From Labilibaculum sp. (GTDB taxonomy: Bacteria > Bacteroidota > Bacteroidia > Bacteroidales > Marinifilaceae): a stretch of DNA of 64,000 nt. The notes below the pieces were generated by a model, which was not told the DNA's origin, ran no database searches, and saw nothing but the letters and a program-made list of their open reading frames with translations. The stretch lies in contig NZ_OY761461.1 of assembly GCF_963664555.1 (NCBI RefSeq), positions 3,885,769 to 3,949,768 on the forward strand, written 5' to 3'. A program made the position numbers and the translations under genes. Of this stretch, positions 1 to 9,617 are shown one piece after another. The stretch's first letter is position 1. Each line of letters starts with the position of its first letter.

Positions 1-1148
1 ATGGCAAGCTTTCCATCCTTTTGAAAAAGTTGACGTACATTACTTCCTTCACGGTGCATTTCCAATACTTCCTGGTTCGTCAACAAGGAAAGTGTAAACT
101 CATCATTACTTGGAAGATCACCTCCAAACATTAACGGCGACTTGAAAATTGTGAACAAAGTCATTAGTGTGTATTGCTCATCCATACTCAAACGGGTCAT
201 GCGGTCATTTCCACGCTCCCCGCGAATAGAGATGCGTCCCAATGGAATCATATCGCAATCGGGCCAGGTTCCAGGTGCAATGTAAGGATACCATTTTTGA
301 CAAATATCCATTAGATGGGTGATGTGTGCCCAGGTATCCCAAACATCATCAACCATTCGCCACATATTGGCATGATTTTGCACATGTTCCCCTGCTTCAA
401 TGGGTGTTTCTCCGGGGGAAGTGCTAAGGACAATCGGACGGCCACAGTGATCAATCGCTTTGCGAATCAGTTCAATTTCTCCTTGATGATACGGGCGTGA
501 CAAGTCATCAATTTTGATAAAATCAACACCCCATTCGGCATACAATTCAAAAATTGAGTTGTAATATTCCTGTGCACCTGATTTATCTGCTATAATCGTA
601 TAATTGTCCTTCAACCATTCACACTGTAGTTCTGTGGAATAGATCTGATCAGCTGTAATACCGTCTGTTCCTTTAATTGGCAATTTATTTTCTACAGCCA
701 CTTTCGGTATGCCACGCATGATATGAATCCCAAATTTTAAGCCTTTATTATGAATGTAATTTGCTAATTCTTTAAACCCTTTACCTTCTTTTGCTGAAGG
801 AAACCGATTTACCGCAGGTTGGTAACGTCCGTATTCATCAATCACATAACGCGGATCTGTTTGGTTGTATCCTCCTGCTTTGTCATTTTCGACAAACCAG
901 CGAATGTCCACCACAATGTATTCCCAACCATAAGCTTTTAGCTTTTCAGCCATATAGCCGGCATTGGCTTTCACTTCATGTTCTTCAACGGTTGGTCCAT
1001 AACAATCCCAACTGTTCCAACCCATAGGTGGAGTTTGCGCCCAGGATTTAAATTCGTTTTTATTGAAGGTTTTAATCGCCTTTTTAGGTTGGCAGGAAGC
1101 AAAGAAAGCCAGTATAAAAATGGATAAGAAAAAAATAGATGATCTCAT
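1..1148 (-). CDS. GH27 alpha-galactosidase-like lipoprotein (3' end outside window)
   Basis: Predicted glycoside hydrolase family 27 enzyme that would release terminal alpha-galactose at the cell surface or in the periplasm. The frame starts at 1148 and is still open at the window edge, giving 382 codons, so the C-terminus is missing. A signal peptide ends at lipobox FFASC (Cys19). The family signature PPMGWNSWD is at residues 40-48. The expected nucleophile is Asp214 in FIKIDD, and a DDVWDTW segment near residue 270 fits the acid/base region. The gene lies downstream of GH31, SusD and SusC in the same direction, so it probably belongs to the same glycan locus, although a decayed sigma/anti-sigma fragment separates it from GH31. 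Family certain; alpha-galactosidase rather than another GH27 specificity is inferred. Confidence 0.88.
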   Translation of the reverse strand, partial: MRSSIFFLSIFILAFFASCQPKKAIKTFNKNEFKSWAQTPPMGWNSWDCYGPTVEEHEVKANAGYMAEKLKAYGWEYIVVDIRWFVENDKAGGYNQTDPRYVIDEYGRYQPAVNRFPSAKEGKGFKELANYIHNKGLKFGIHIMRGIPKVAVENKLPIKGTDGITADQIYSTELQCEWLKDNYTIIADKSGAQEYYNSIFELYAEWGVDFIKIDDLSRPYHQGEIELIRKAIDHCGRPIVLSTSPGETPIEAGEHVQNHANMWRMVDDVWDTWAHITHLMDICQKWYPYIAPGTWPDCDMIPLGRISIRGERGNDRMTRLSMDEQYTLMTLFTIFKSPLMFGGDLPSNDEFTLSLLTNQEVLEMHREGSNVRQLFQKDGKLA

Positions 1149-1185
1149 TTCAGTTTTGGGTTTAGGTTCTATTAAATTGTAAGGT

Positions 1186-1317
1186 TCAAAATAAAAGTAC
1201 AAAATACGTTTTCTTCAATATCTGCACAACTTTAATTGGATGTTCTTCAGAATAAAGAAAAGAATCAATGCAAAAATCTAAATGGTACTCTGAATATGCC
1301 ATATCTACAGTGTCCAT
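1186..1317 (-). pseudogene. Remnant of a FecR-type anti-sigma gene start
   Basis: A 43-codon frame whose start region copies that of the intact anti-sigma gene beginning at 10776. The DNA at 1302-1322 matches 10762-10781 almost base for base, including TGTCCATTTAAG, and the segment CCACTATTCGAAAA (1331-1344) matches 13 of 14 bases further upstream. The encoded start MDTVDM corresponds to MDIIDI of the intact protein; after about ten residues similarity fades. It follows the sigma-factor remnant in the same order as the intact pair and is best read as part of one decayed duplicate. Confidence 0.5.
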
Positions 1318-1386
1318 TTAAGATCAATTTCCACTATTCGAAAAACAAAAAAGTCACCTAATCAAAAATAGCTACATGTAAACATA

Positions 1387-1509
1387 TTAATATTCACAAA
1401 TTCTATAAACGTTAAGAACACTTTTAAACAGATCACCAAATTCTTCTCTATCTCCATATTTCATTATTTCAACAGATAAATAATCTATATGATGAAATAA
1501 TGAAGTCAC
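1387..1509 (-). pseudogene. Remnant of an ECF sigma factor N-terminus
   Basis: A 40-codon frame (GTG at 1509, stop at 1387) with the same N-terminus as the intact sigma factor at 10872-11465. HIDYLSVEIMKYGD aligns with HIDYFSVKKMKRGD, followed by FGDLFK versus FDDLFK. At DNA level AATAATCTATATGATGAA differs from the intact gene by one base. The frame stops after the first helix, so regions 2 and 4 are lost. With the anti-sigma remnant next to it, this is a duplicated regulatory start with an internal deletion, sitting in front of the GH27 gene. A perfect inverted repeat (1460-1471 / 1493-1504) lies within it. Confidence 0.7.
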
Positions 1510-1554
1510 CTGTTAATTTCCCAAAAGAGAATTAGACTTTAAATCAAACCCCGA

Positions 1555-1616
1555 AAGAAAAAACCACAGAAAAATCCTCCTGCTATACAGGCTTGTTTGG
1601 AAAATTTCTGCGGTTT
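1555..1616 (-). terminator. Intrinsic terminator after GH31
   Basis: Read on the minus strand, AAACCGCAGAAA pairs with TTTCTGTGGTTT (one G-T pair) and is followed by a T run. It lies 22 bases past the GH31 stop. Confidence 0.6.
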
Positions 1617-1637
1617 GTATTCATATTAAACAATGAT

Positions 1638-4010
1638 TTAAAGTTTTTCTGACAGAGCTTTACCGATGTATGTTACTGTTCTCACAGGAGTATTTTCAGC
1701 CAAACCAGTTCCTGAAATTGAATTCACCAAAACCAAACGAAACTGACGTTCAGACAACATGCCTGAGAATTCTCCCTTTCGGTCTGAAATACTCAATGTT
1801 TGCTGTGCGTCGTCCCATTTGAAAGAAATAGTTGAATAAGCTCCTTTTTCGTAATTGTAGTTGTCTCCTTCATCTTCATACAAAGTAAATTCACCATCAG
1901 CACCGGGATAAATACGAATCTCCAGATCGTCCCACTTTTTCTCTGATGCATATTGAACTTCAGGGCCCCATGGTAAAATAGAACCTGCTTTCACATACAA
2001 TGGGATCAGATCAATTGGTGCTTCTCGGTTTATTTCCTGACCGCCAGCCAATTTCTCGCCTGTCCAAAAATCAAACCATTCAGTCCCGGCAGGCAGATAA
2101 ATCCGGCGACTATCGGTTTTACTAAAATTACTGAAAACCTTATCATTATTTTTACCGGTATACATGGGTTTTATAACAGGTGCTACCAACAGAGACTGAC
2201 CAAATACATATTCATCATTCAAATCAGCAACCTTTTTATCATCAGGGAAAAGCAAGGGCAGCGCATACATAAACGAACCTGAATTGCTGGTTACCTGCCA
2301 AGCTGTTGAATACAAATAAGGAAGCATTCGGTAACGCAGCTTAATCATCTTTTCAATGGCATCAAAAGCCCAATCTCCTCGTTTACCAAACTGATAAATT
2401 TCACGAGGAATATCTGTTCCATGCGAACGCATCATTGGAGTTAAGGCACCGAACTGAGCCCAACGAACATAAAGCTCCTGATATTCAGGATTTTTAGCAC
2501 CACCGTCTTTATTGTATCTGCCGGCAAAGAAACCTCCAATGTCTGCATTCCAATATGGTACACCACTCAATGAGAAGTTTACGGCAGCCGGAATTTGTTT
2601 TCCCAGATTTTCCCAACTCGAACCGGTATCTCCCGACCATGAATTGGCGCCATTTCGTTGCTGTCCGGCAAATGATGAACGGGTTAAAATATACACCCGC
2701 TTTTCAGAGGTCGTTTCCCGTTGATGATCGTAAATTCCTTTGGTATGTTCCAGAGAAAAAGCATTAGACACCGATTGGTATGACCCAAGAAAAGTAGGTT
2801 CTACAAAATCGCTCTCTTTCACATTAATATGGTCAGGTTCTGTAGAATCAAGCCACCAGGCATCTGTTCCAATCGAGAATACACCCTTGTTCAAATAATC
2901 CCAATAAATATCGCGGGCTTCCGGGTTATAAACATCATAAGGTTTAACACCTCCATTGGGTGGCCAAGTATCAAAATTTATTAGCATGCCTTTCGACTCA
3001 AATTCTTTGTATTGCTTGGTTAACGGACCAAATCCCGGCCATGCAACCACCATCAGGTGACCGTTCATTCCGTGAACCTGATCAGCCATGACTTTCGGGT
3101 TAGGATATTCAATTGGTTTCCAAGTCATGGCATTCCACATACTGTCTTTGCCCCAGTATTGCCAATCCTGAATCATTCCGTCAATCGGAACCTGCAATTT
3201 TCTGTATTCTTTCAATACATTTACCAGCTCGTCCTGAGTTTTATAGCGTTCTTTGGATTGCCAATATCCAAATGTCCATAATGGCATCATGGGCGCCTGA
3301 CCTGTTAAGTCTCGCATTTGTGCCACTGCCTTTGTTCCTATCCCTGAATACATGAAATAATAATCGGCACAATCACCAATTGCCTCAAACGAAGTTTCTT
3401 CATCATTATCTACAAAAGTGTTTACGGCATAATTATCCCAATAAAGAGCATAACCTTTTGAGGAATAGAAGTAAGGGATCGTAATATTCAGATTTGAATT
3501 CTTCATTTCGAGGGTTTGGCCTCTTTGCATCAGCTTGCCATTTTGAATCTGCCCAAGTCCGTAAAGTGCTTCATCATTTTCCAATGCAAAGGCTTGTTTT
3601 ACCGTGAAACTGGCTTTGCCGGCATCATCAAACGGAGTAAATCTGGAACCAGCTTCTTTTTCTGTCAGCAATTCATTTCCGTTCAGGTCAGCAAATTCAA
3701 TCTTACCACTTACAAGATCGAGGGTCAGCTGAAGTGCGCTGCTTTTTACAGTAATCAACTGATCTGTTTTATTTATTTCCAGTAGTTGTGCTTCCGGCGA
3801 TTTAATTACCGAAAGAGATTTTTTTTCGAAATTGAAGCCTTGCTTCGATTTGATAATCCTAACAATTTCAGGTGAGAAAAACTGTACTTCAATCTCAGTT
3901 GAGTCAATTGCAGCTTTTATTCCAAATTGAGTTTTCTCATATCCGTCAGGAGCGCAAGAAGCCATCCATATGGACAAGCAAATAAAAGACAGGTAAATAA
4001 TTTTTCGCAT
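1638..4010 (-). CDS. GH31 alpha-glycosidase lipoprotein
   Basis: A family 31 glycoside hydrolase of 790 residues, expected to remove alpha-linked xylose or glucose from oligosaccharides in the periplasm or at the surface. Signal peptide with lipobox MASC (Cys19). N-terminal beta-sandwich domain to about residue 235, catalytic barrel about 240-590, then C-terminal beta domains. The nucleophile is Asp388 in WWLDSTEPD and the likely acid/base is Asp461 in WSGDTG; WWLDSTEP is the form I associate with Bacteroidetes alpha-xylosidases. The protein lacks room for the PA14 insert found in some xyloglucan-locus GH31 enzymes. A terminator follows, and about 700 bases with no gene separate it from susD upstream, so it probably has its own promoter. 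Exact substrate is not decidable here. Confidence 0.92.
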   Translation of the reverse strand: MRKIIYLSFICLSIWMASCAPDGYEKTQFGIKAAIDSTEIEVQFFSPEIVRIIKSKQGFNFEKKSLSVIKSPEAQLLEINKTDQLITVKSSALQLTLDLVSGKIEFADLNGNELLTEKEAGSRFTPFDDAGKASFTVKQAFALENDEALYGLGQIQNGKLMQRGQTLEMKNSNLNITIPYFYSSKGYALYWDNYAVNTFVDNDEETSFEAIGDCADYYFMYSGIGTKAVAQMRDLTGQAPMMPLWTFGYWQSKERYKTQDELVNVLKEYRKLQVPIDGMIQDWQYWGKDSMWNAMTWKPIEYPNPKVMADQVHGMNGHLMVVAWPGFGPLTKQYKEFESKGMLINFDTWPPNGGVKPYDVYNPEARDIYWDYLNKGVFSIGTDAWWLDSTEPDHINVKESDFVEPTFLGSYQSVSNAFSLEHTKGIYDHQRETTSEKRVYILTRSSFAGQQRNGANSWSGDTGSSWENLGKQIPAAVNFSLSGVPYWNADIGGFFAGRYNKDGGAKNPEYQELYVRWAQFGALTPMMRSHGTDIPREIYQFGKRGDWAFDAIEKMIKLRYRMLPYLYSTAWQVTSNSGSFMYALPLLFPDDKKVADLNDEYVFGQSLLVAPVIKPMYTGKNNDKVFSNFSKTDSRRIYLPAGTEWFDFWTGEKLAGGQEINREAPIDLIPLYVKAGSILPWGPEVQYASEKKWDDLEIRIYPGADGEFTLYEDEGDNYNYEKGAYSTISFKWDDAQQTLSISDRKGEFSGMLSERQFRLVLVNSISGTGLAENTPVRTVTYIGKALSEKL

Positions 4011-4654
4011 AATTTGTTTCTTTGAGTTACTATTGGTTTTTTGGTTGCAGCAGCTTGTTGGACAAACGAATTAAAAACAGATAGCGAGAAACTGTATTTA
4101 ACAGATTCAGCTGAAAGTATTGCTTTAAGAGTGAATTTTTCTCGCAGAAATAACATTTCCATTACAAATATTTACCATACGACCTGTCCATTAGTTTTGA
4201 TTTATTCACACTTTCAAAAAAAAGGTTTAAAATACTTTTTAATATACGAATTCCGAAAATAAATAAAAAATATAGGAAGTTGCCACACAGGGAGGTCAAA
4301 TTATTGCTTATAATTTGGAGATGCGTATTATACACCATGCGACAACCAATACAGACCTTACCATTTAAATTTACAAATTGATTTTCTGAAATGTGTATTT
4401 TAGGAATTTGCAAGTTTTAAGCGAACCCATTTGTGAATTTCCCCTCATTAATCGATGTTTTTGTCGAAATGTTTTTTTATTCGACAATAAAAGTGTTATT
4501 CACAATTAAAATCTATACTTATTAATTTCGATTCATATCTATTTTAAAATTCCCGGAAATTTGATTTTAAAAAAATGAAATAGATTCCATTTGCAAATCT
4601 TGTCAGTGGTTTATTTTGTGGATCAATAAGAACCAAAAAGCGTAAGAATTAGTT
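4011..4654. other. Intergenic region upstream of GH31, no gene seen
   Basis: AT-rich spacer between the susD terminator and the GH31 start. Short open frames on both strands show no recognisable domain, no signal peptide and no compositional sign of coding. It presumably holds the GH31 promoter, but I find no clear TAnnTTTG element at a sensible distance. Confidence 0.5.
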
Positions 4655-4694
4655 CAAAAACAAAAGCCAAGATCTTAAAAAAGACCTTGGCTTA
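4655..4694 (-). terminator. Intrinsic terminator after susD
   Basis: On the minus strand AAGCCAAGGTCTT pairs with AAGATCTTGGCTT (13 pairs, one G-T), followed by TTGTTTTTG. It ends the susC-susD unit 20 bases after the susD stop. Confidence 0.75.
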
Positions 4695-4713
4695 GCCTTA
4701 TTAATTGATATTT

Positions 4714-6264
4714 TTAATACCCAGGATTATTCGGGAGTAAATTTTCATTAATATCAATGTCTCCTTGAGGTACTGGCCACAACCACCCCTTGCTTGCATT
4801 AAAGTTTATAGTAGTTATCTTAATCTGTTCGAACACCCATTTAGTTGGGTCTGCAGGGTCAGATAATTTCGATTTGTCATAACCATACACATCATGTACT
4901 AAGGATTCATCTTTCCAACGCAGCATATCTGCATACCGTGTTCCCTCCATGCAAAATTCGACTCTTCTTTCATGTCTTACTATTTCACGAAGTTGAGTTT
5001 GGTTAAGCCCGGTTCCTTCAACAGATTCAACAGCAGGCATTCCCACTCTTGCACGAACAGCATCAATCAGGTCATAAATTTCCTGATCCGTACTACCAGA
5101 TTCGATTAGCGCTTCAGCACGCATCAGGCAGATGTCTGCATATCGCATCAAGATCGTATTCAGGGTACTGGTGTTGACGTCGGCAACTCCATACTCCGCA
5201 TACTTACGTGGTTTGGCGCCACAAGGGTATTCAGCATAACTGGCAGGAATAAAAGTAGCATCGCCATATGTTGAACCCGGAAGAACTACAGTACTAGCAA
5301 GTCTTGGATCTCTGTTTGTATAAGGATCCTGATCGTTGTAACCGGATGTTGCATCTGTTATCGGCAACCCATTGGTCATGTAATATGAATTAATCATATC
5401 GGCTGTAATGTTCGACGTTTGCCAGGTACCCAGAACAAATGGCTCTGCCGGCCATGGTTGGGGTTGATTTGTTGTGTATTGAATATCAAAAATAACTTCA
5501 CTATTATTCTCCTTGGCTTCTGTGAAAAGACCAGAGTAGTCTGAGAAAAAATCATAAACCTCAAGATCCATAACATCCTTAGCTGCTTGTGCAGCCTCAT
5601 CCCATTGTTCATTATAAAGCAAGATTTTTGCTTTATAGGCCAATGCTGCACCTTTAGTCGCACGTCCTACCTCAGAATAAGATTTTGGTAATACAGCGAT
5701 AGCATCAGTAAAATCAGAAAGAATTTGAGTAAGAACTTCACTTTTAGCATTTCGTGATACGTAGGCTTCATCAAGTGTCAGCACTTCGGTTATAAGTGGC
5801 ACATCTCCAAAAAAAGTAATTAAATCAGAATAGGCATAAGCTCGTAAAAATTTTGCTTCCGCCACCATCTGAGTTCGCACTTCGTCGCTTACCGGAGCTG
5901 TATTGATGTCTTTCATAAATTGATTTGCCCTGGTAAGGATTTTATAATCTTGTTGCCATTTTGCATTCGGAGCCCAGCTGTTTGAATTGGTACTCCATGA
6001 GCCAATTTCATTTGAACCCTGCCATGCTGCCTGACAATAACCGTTATCCGACATAAATTCAAACTGATAAAAATGAGTCGGTGTGGCATTTGGCTGAATG
6101 GCATTGTAAATACCCATTAGTGCCATTTTAGCCTGGGTTTCGTTTTTATAGAATGTGGTAGGGGACAACCTATCAAGAGGCGTTTTATCAAGAAAATCGT
6201 CTGAACAACCAAACAAAACTGATAAAAGAAAAAATATAGTAATGATTTTATTTGTATTTTTCAT
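4714..6264 (-). CDS. SusD/RagB-family glycan-binding lipoprotein
   Basis: Surface lipoprotein of 516 residues that caps the SusC channel and captures the oligosaccharide for import. Signal peptide with lipobox LFGC (Cys20), then the typical N-terminal run FLDKTPLDRLSPTTFYKNE and a long region of TPR-like helices. The C-terminus has the family ending around RHERRVEFCMEGTRYADMLRWK and WPVPQGDIDINENLLPNN. The start lies 12 bases after the susC stop, so the two are co-translated. It is followed by its own terminator. Ligand unknown; the GH31 and GH27 neighbours point to an alpha-galactosylated or alpha-xylosylated glycan. Confidence 0.95.
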   Translation of the reverse strand: MKNTNKIITIFFLLSVLFGCSDDFLDKTPLDRLSPTTFYKNETQAKMALMGIYNAIQPNATPTHFYQFEFMSDNGYCQAAWQGSNEIGSWSTNSNSWAPNAKWQQDYKILTRANQFMKDINTAPVSDEVRTQMVAEAKFLRAYAYSDLITFFGDVPLITEVLTLDEAYVSRNAKSEVLTQILSDFTDAIAVLPKSYSEVGRATKGAALAYKAKILLYNEQWDEAAQAAKDVMDLEVYDFFSDYSGLFTEAKENNSEVIFDIQYTTNQPQPWPAEPFVLGTWQTSNITADMINSYYMTNGLPITDATSGYNDQDPYTNRDPRLASTVVLPGSTYGDATFIPASYAEYPCGAKPRKYAEYGVADVNTSTLNTILMRYADICLMRAEALIESGSTDQEIYDLIDAVRARVGMPAVESVEGTGLNQTQLREIVRHERRVEFCMEGTRYADMLRWKDESLVHDVYGYDKSKLSDPADPTKWVFEQIKITTINFNASKGWLWPVPQGDIDINENLLPNNPGY

Positions 6265-6276
6265 CGTTAGGATCTT

Positions 6277-9200
6277 TTAAAAGTTAACATTTATACCCAT
6301 AGTCATCACACGAACCTGAGGAAAAGCCTCAGCTCTGGTTTGATCAACTTTTTGCTCAGGATCAAAACCTTTAAAATTCGTGATGGTAAAAGCATTTTGG
6401 ATACTTCCATAAATTCGTACGGAACCTAATCCAATTCGGGAAACAATTTCAGGACTAAGGGTATACCCCAATTCAATATTCTTCAAACGGAGGTAGGATG
6501 CATCTTCCACATAGAAAGACGAATGAACATTCGTACGATATTCGTCTAAAGTTACCCGTGGCATAGTGTTGGATGGATTTTCAGGTGTCCATCTGTCTTT
6601 CCACCATGAGCCTAGATTGGCAACACCACTAAATGGCGTAGCAATTTCATAATAAAAATAGCCATCAATGCCTTGTACACCTTGAAAGAATGCACTAAAA
6701 TCAAATTGTTTCCATTCCAAATTTAGGTTCAACGAATAAGTAAGATCCGGGAACTGTTTCCCAATTACTGTTCTGTCGTTATTCTGATCTACAACGCCAT
6801 CGCCGTTAAGGTCTCTAAACTTAATGTCTCCCGGCTGCGCAACATAGTTTGAAACAGAAACAACACCAGGCTTTAAAGTATACGTACTTCCATCATAGTC
6901 AAAATCAGAGACCTGATAAATTCCATCCATCTTGTAGCCATAAAATGAATTAATGGCGTCCCCCACTTTTTGAGCCTTGGGAGAAGTAAGTTTCTCCGGA
7001 TCCATTTTTGTAATTTTATTTACAACGTGAGATGCGTTAAACGTAGTACGGAACTTAAGACCATTTGAAAACGTTTTCCGGTAGGTTAAAGAAGCTTCAA
7101 TTCCCTTATTCTGAACTTCACCGGCATTTACGAAAGGTGCATTCAATTGCATAGTCCATGGAATTTGTCGATCTAAAAGTAAACCTTTTGTTTTTTTGTC
7201 AAAATAATCAACGGTCAGTTCCATGCCATTTCTCAATGTCATATCTATACCAAAATTCAATTGTTCTGATGTTTCCCATGATAAATCTTTATTGATCATA
7301 TCTTCTAAAGCCACACCTGAATATAGGGCACCTCCAAGCGAATAATCTTTACCTGACTGCAAGATATCACTCCCGTTATAATAGTTTGGTATTTTCTCAT
7401 TTCCAAGCTGTCCCCAAGAGGCACGTAGCTTCAAGAAATTAAGCCAATTAGCATCTTGCATAAAATCTTCTTTCGAAATAATCCAACCTCCTGAAAAAGA
7501 TGGAAACGTTCCCCACTGATTTCCTGAAGCAAATCGCGAAGATCCATCTCTTCTAATGTTAGCTTCAAACAAGTACTTGTTATCAAATACATAATTTATA
7601 CGCCCGAAGTAGGATCGCAAACCAAGGTCGTAACTCCCGGCATTATTTTTCTGAGTAGCAGCATCGCCAAGATTGAGTACTCGCTGGTCATTGTTAACAA
7701 AGTTTTTTCGATAGCCACTTTGCCAATCGTAAGTAAACTCTTCTTCAGAATAACCGGCTAACAATTTTAACTCATGTTTTCCAAATATTTTGTTGTATTT
7801 CAATAAAGAAGTCAACATTGTCTGAACATCTGTATTATTACGAACATCCAAATCTGATGATTCTGTTTTTGAACTTCCGTCCTTATTTGCTAATACTACA
7901 TTCGCATTAAAACGGTTCCCGTTTGATGTAACAACATTATATCCATATGTAACCTGCGCACTTAAATCTTTAGCAATTTCATATTCAGCTTCAACCTGCC
8001 CACTAAAATTATAGCGTTTCGTTTCTGCTGTACTACCAGTTTTAATTTCGGCATAAGGATTTAATTCCCCGTTTACGCTCATATACTCTCCTTCTGCGTT
8101 TTTAAGGGGATATATTGGGGCGAGTGTGGCATACCATGTAGCATTCCAAACACTGGTAGGCTCACCTTTAACACCAAGGTTACCAGCCAATTTAGTAGAC
8201 AGCCTTAATTTTTTATCTTTTAAGAAAAAAGCATCTATGTTCGAACGAAAATCGGTCTTTTTGTAACTGGTTGCTACCATAATACCATCTTGATTTAAAT
8301 GCCCAAGCATAAACGCGTACTGCACATTCTCATTACCACCAGACATATTTACACGATGATTCTGTGTATTTGCCTGACCATAGTACACTTTAAAATAATC
8401 AATATCAGGATACATTGGGTCATTGTGTGCTGCATACTTTTGAATATCTTCATCGGTGTAATTTGGAACACTTCCTGAATTTGCCGATGCCTCGTTACGA
8501 AGTGTGGCATATTCTACCGAATTTAAAACACTTGGCAAACGGGTTGCTTTCTGTACGCCAAAATAGCCGTTATAGCTCACTTTCATCTTGCCGGCAGTTC
8601 CTTTTTTTGTGCTAATCAAAATAACTCCATTGGCAGCCCTGTTTCCATAAATGGAAGAAGATGCTGCATCTTTTAATACTGATATTGATTCAATGTCAGT
8701 TGCATTAACATCAGACATATTGCCAGGAAATCCATCAATCAGTACCAATGGTGAATTATCAGTCCATGTTCCAACACCTCTAATGGAAATAACCGCATCA
8801 TCATCTCCTGGTTTTCCTGAACTTTGCAAAGCATATACTCCAGAAACAGTACCTTGTAAAGCCAAACTGGCATTAGTCAAAGGTCTGCTTTCCATATCCC
8901 CCATCTGAACACTTCCTACGGCTCCAGTCAAATTTGCTTTTTTCTGTGTGCCATAACCAACAGCTATCACTTCATTCAACCCGATTGTTTCTTCGGTTAA
9001 TGTTACATTAACGTTTGCACTTCCATCAAAAGAAATTTCCTGCGATTTCATTCCAATAAATGAATACACAAGAATTGCGTCAGCTGGAACATTTAAAAGA
9101 ACATAATTTCCGTCAATATCGCTTATTGTACCGTTTGTAGTACCTTTTACAAGTACAGTTGCTCCTGGTAGTGGAATACCGGAAGAGTCTTTGATTTTTC

Positions 9201-9606
9201 CAGAAACTGACTTTTGCTGCAAGTTGTTTTTTTCTTTTCCCTCACTGTTCACCAGCAGGATATGACGATCGAGAATCGAATAAGAAACATCAGTATCTTC
9301 AAATAGTTTATCCAATACCTGATCAATCTTGATTTCTTCGACCTTGATATCTACCTTACGGCTAACATCAATTAAATCATTGTTATACATAAAAAAGTAC
9401 TCCGAGTTACTTTCTATTTGGTCGATAACTTCTTCCACACTTACATTCTTCATGTCTAATGTGATTTTAGCCAACTGAGCGTAAGATTTAATCGCGAACG
9501 TTTGCGATATAGAAACAAATAAGATAAAAATGGTTAAACGCATAATCTTAAGCATTTTTAACAAGCCATTGTCTTCCAACAGCCTGCAGGTTTTGTTTTT
9601 TTTCAT
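6277..9606 (-). CDS. SusC-type TonB-dependent transporter with STN signalling domain
   Basis: Outer-membrane importer of 1109 residues. After a signal peptide (about residues 20-43) comes an STN domain (about 45-120), which in this family contacts the anti-sigma factor. Then a carboxypeptidase-regulatory-like domain (about 135-215), the TonB contact region with the SusC signature GYGTQKK near residue 220, a plug domain, and a 22-strand barrel to the C-terminal FPQVRVMTMGINVNF. The STN domain and the upstream ECF/FecR genes match the usual trans-envelope glycan-sensing arrangement. The start at 9606 gives the long basic N-terminus common in STN-type SusC proteins. The leader upstream carries an antisense terminator and promoter element, described separately. 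Confidence 0.95.
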   Translation of the reverse strand: MKKNKTCRLLEDNGLLKMLKIMRLTIFILFVSISQTFAIKSYAQLAKITLDMKNVSVEEVIDQIESNSEYFFMYNNDLIDVSRKVDIKVEEIKIDQVLDKLFEDTDVSYSILDRHILLVNSEGKEKNNLQQKSVSGKIKDSSGIPLPGATVLVKGTTNGTISDIDGNYVLLNVPADAILVYSFIGMKSQEISFDGSANVNVTLTEETIGLNEVIAVGYGTQKKANLTGAVGSVQMGDMESRPLTNASLALQGTVSGVYALQSSGKPGDDDAVISIRGVGTWTDNSPLVLIDGFPGNMSDVNATDIESISVLKDAASSSIYGNRAANGVILISTKKGTAGKMKVSYNGYFGVQKATRLPSVLNSVEYATLRNEASANSGSVPNYTDEDIQKYAAHNDPMYPDIDYFKVYYGQANTQNHRVNMSGGNENVQYAFMLGHLNQDGIMVATSYKKTDFRSNIDAFFLKDKKLRLSTKLAGNLGVKGEPTSVWNATWYATLAPIYPLKNAEGEYMSVNGELNPYAEIKTGSTAETKRYNFSGQVEAEYEIAKDLSAQVTYGYNVVTSNGNRFNANVVLANKDGSSKTESSDLDVRNNTDVQTMLTSLLKYNKIFGKHELKLLAGYSEEEFTYDWQSGYRKNFVNNDQRVLNLGDAATQKNNAGSYDLGLRSYFGRINYVFDNKYLFEANIRRDGSSRFASGNQWGTFPSFSGGWIISKEDFMQDANWLNFLKLRASWGQLGNEKIPNYYNGSDILQSGKDYSLGGALYSGVALEDMINKDLSWETSEQLNFGIDMTLRNGMELTVDYFDKKTKGLLLDRQIPWTMQLNAPFVNAGEVQNKGIEASLTYRKTFSNGLKFRTTFNASHVVNKITKMDPEKLTSPKAQKVGDAINSFYGYKMDGIYQVSDFDYDGSTYTLKPGVVSVSNYVAQPGDIKFRDLNGDGVVDQNNDRTVIGKQFPDLTYSLNLNLEWKQFDFSAFFQGVQGIDGYFYYEIATPFSGVANLGSWWKDRWTPENPSNTMPRVTLDEYRTNVHSSFYVEDASYLRLKNIELGYTLSPEIVSRIGLGSVRIYGSIQNAFTITNFKGFDPEQKVDQTRAEAFPQVRVMTMGINVNF

Positions 9607-9613
9607 AAATTTG
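9606..9613 (+). promoter_or_regulatory. TAnnTTTG promoter element reading antisense to the susC leader
   Basis: TAAATTTG matches the Bacteroidetes -7 consensus TAnnTTTG on the plus strand. It overlaps the susC start on the other strand and points toward the terminator at 9660-9697. No good -33 TTG is visible at 16-20 bases. Confidence 0.4.
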
Positions 9614-9617
9614 TAAT

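Noticed and set aside
2512..3785. Several open frames of 60-90 codons on the plus strand.
   Set aside because: They lie wholly inside the GH31 gene on the opposite strand, have no domain or signal peptide and are frame shadows.
4041..4413. Two overlapping short frames between GH31 and susD as small genes.
   Set aside because: No similarity, no promoter in place, and they overlap each other on opposite strands; no better than chance in AT-rich DNA.
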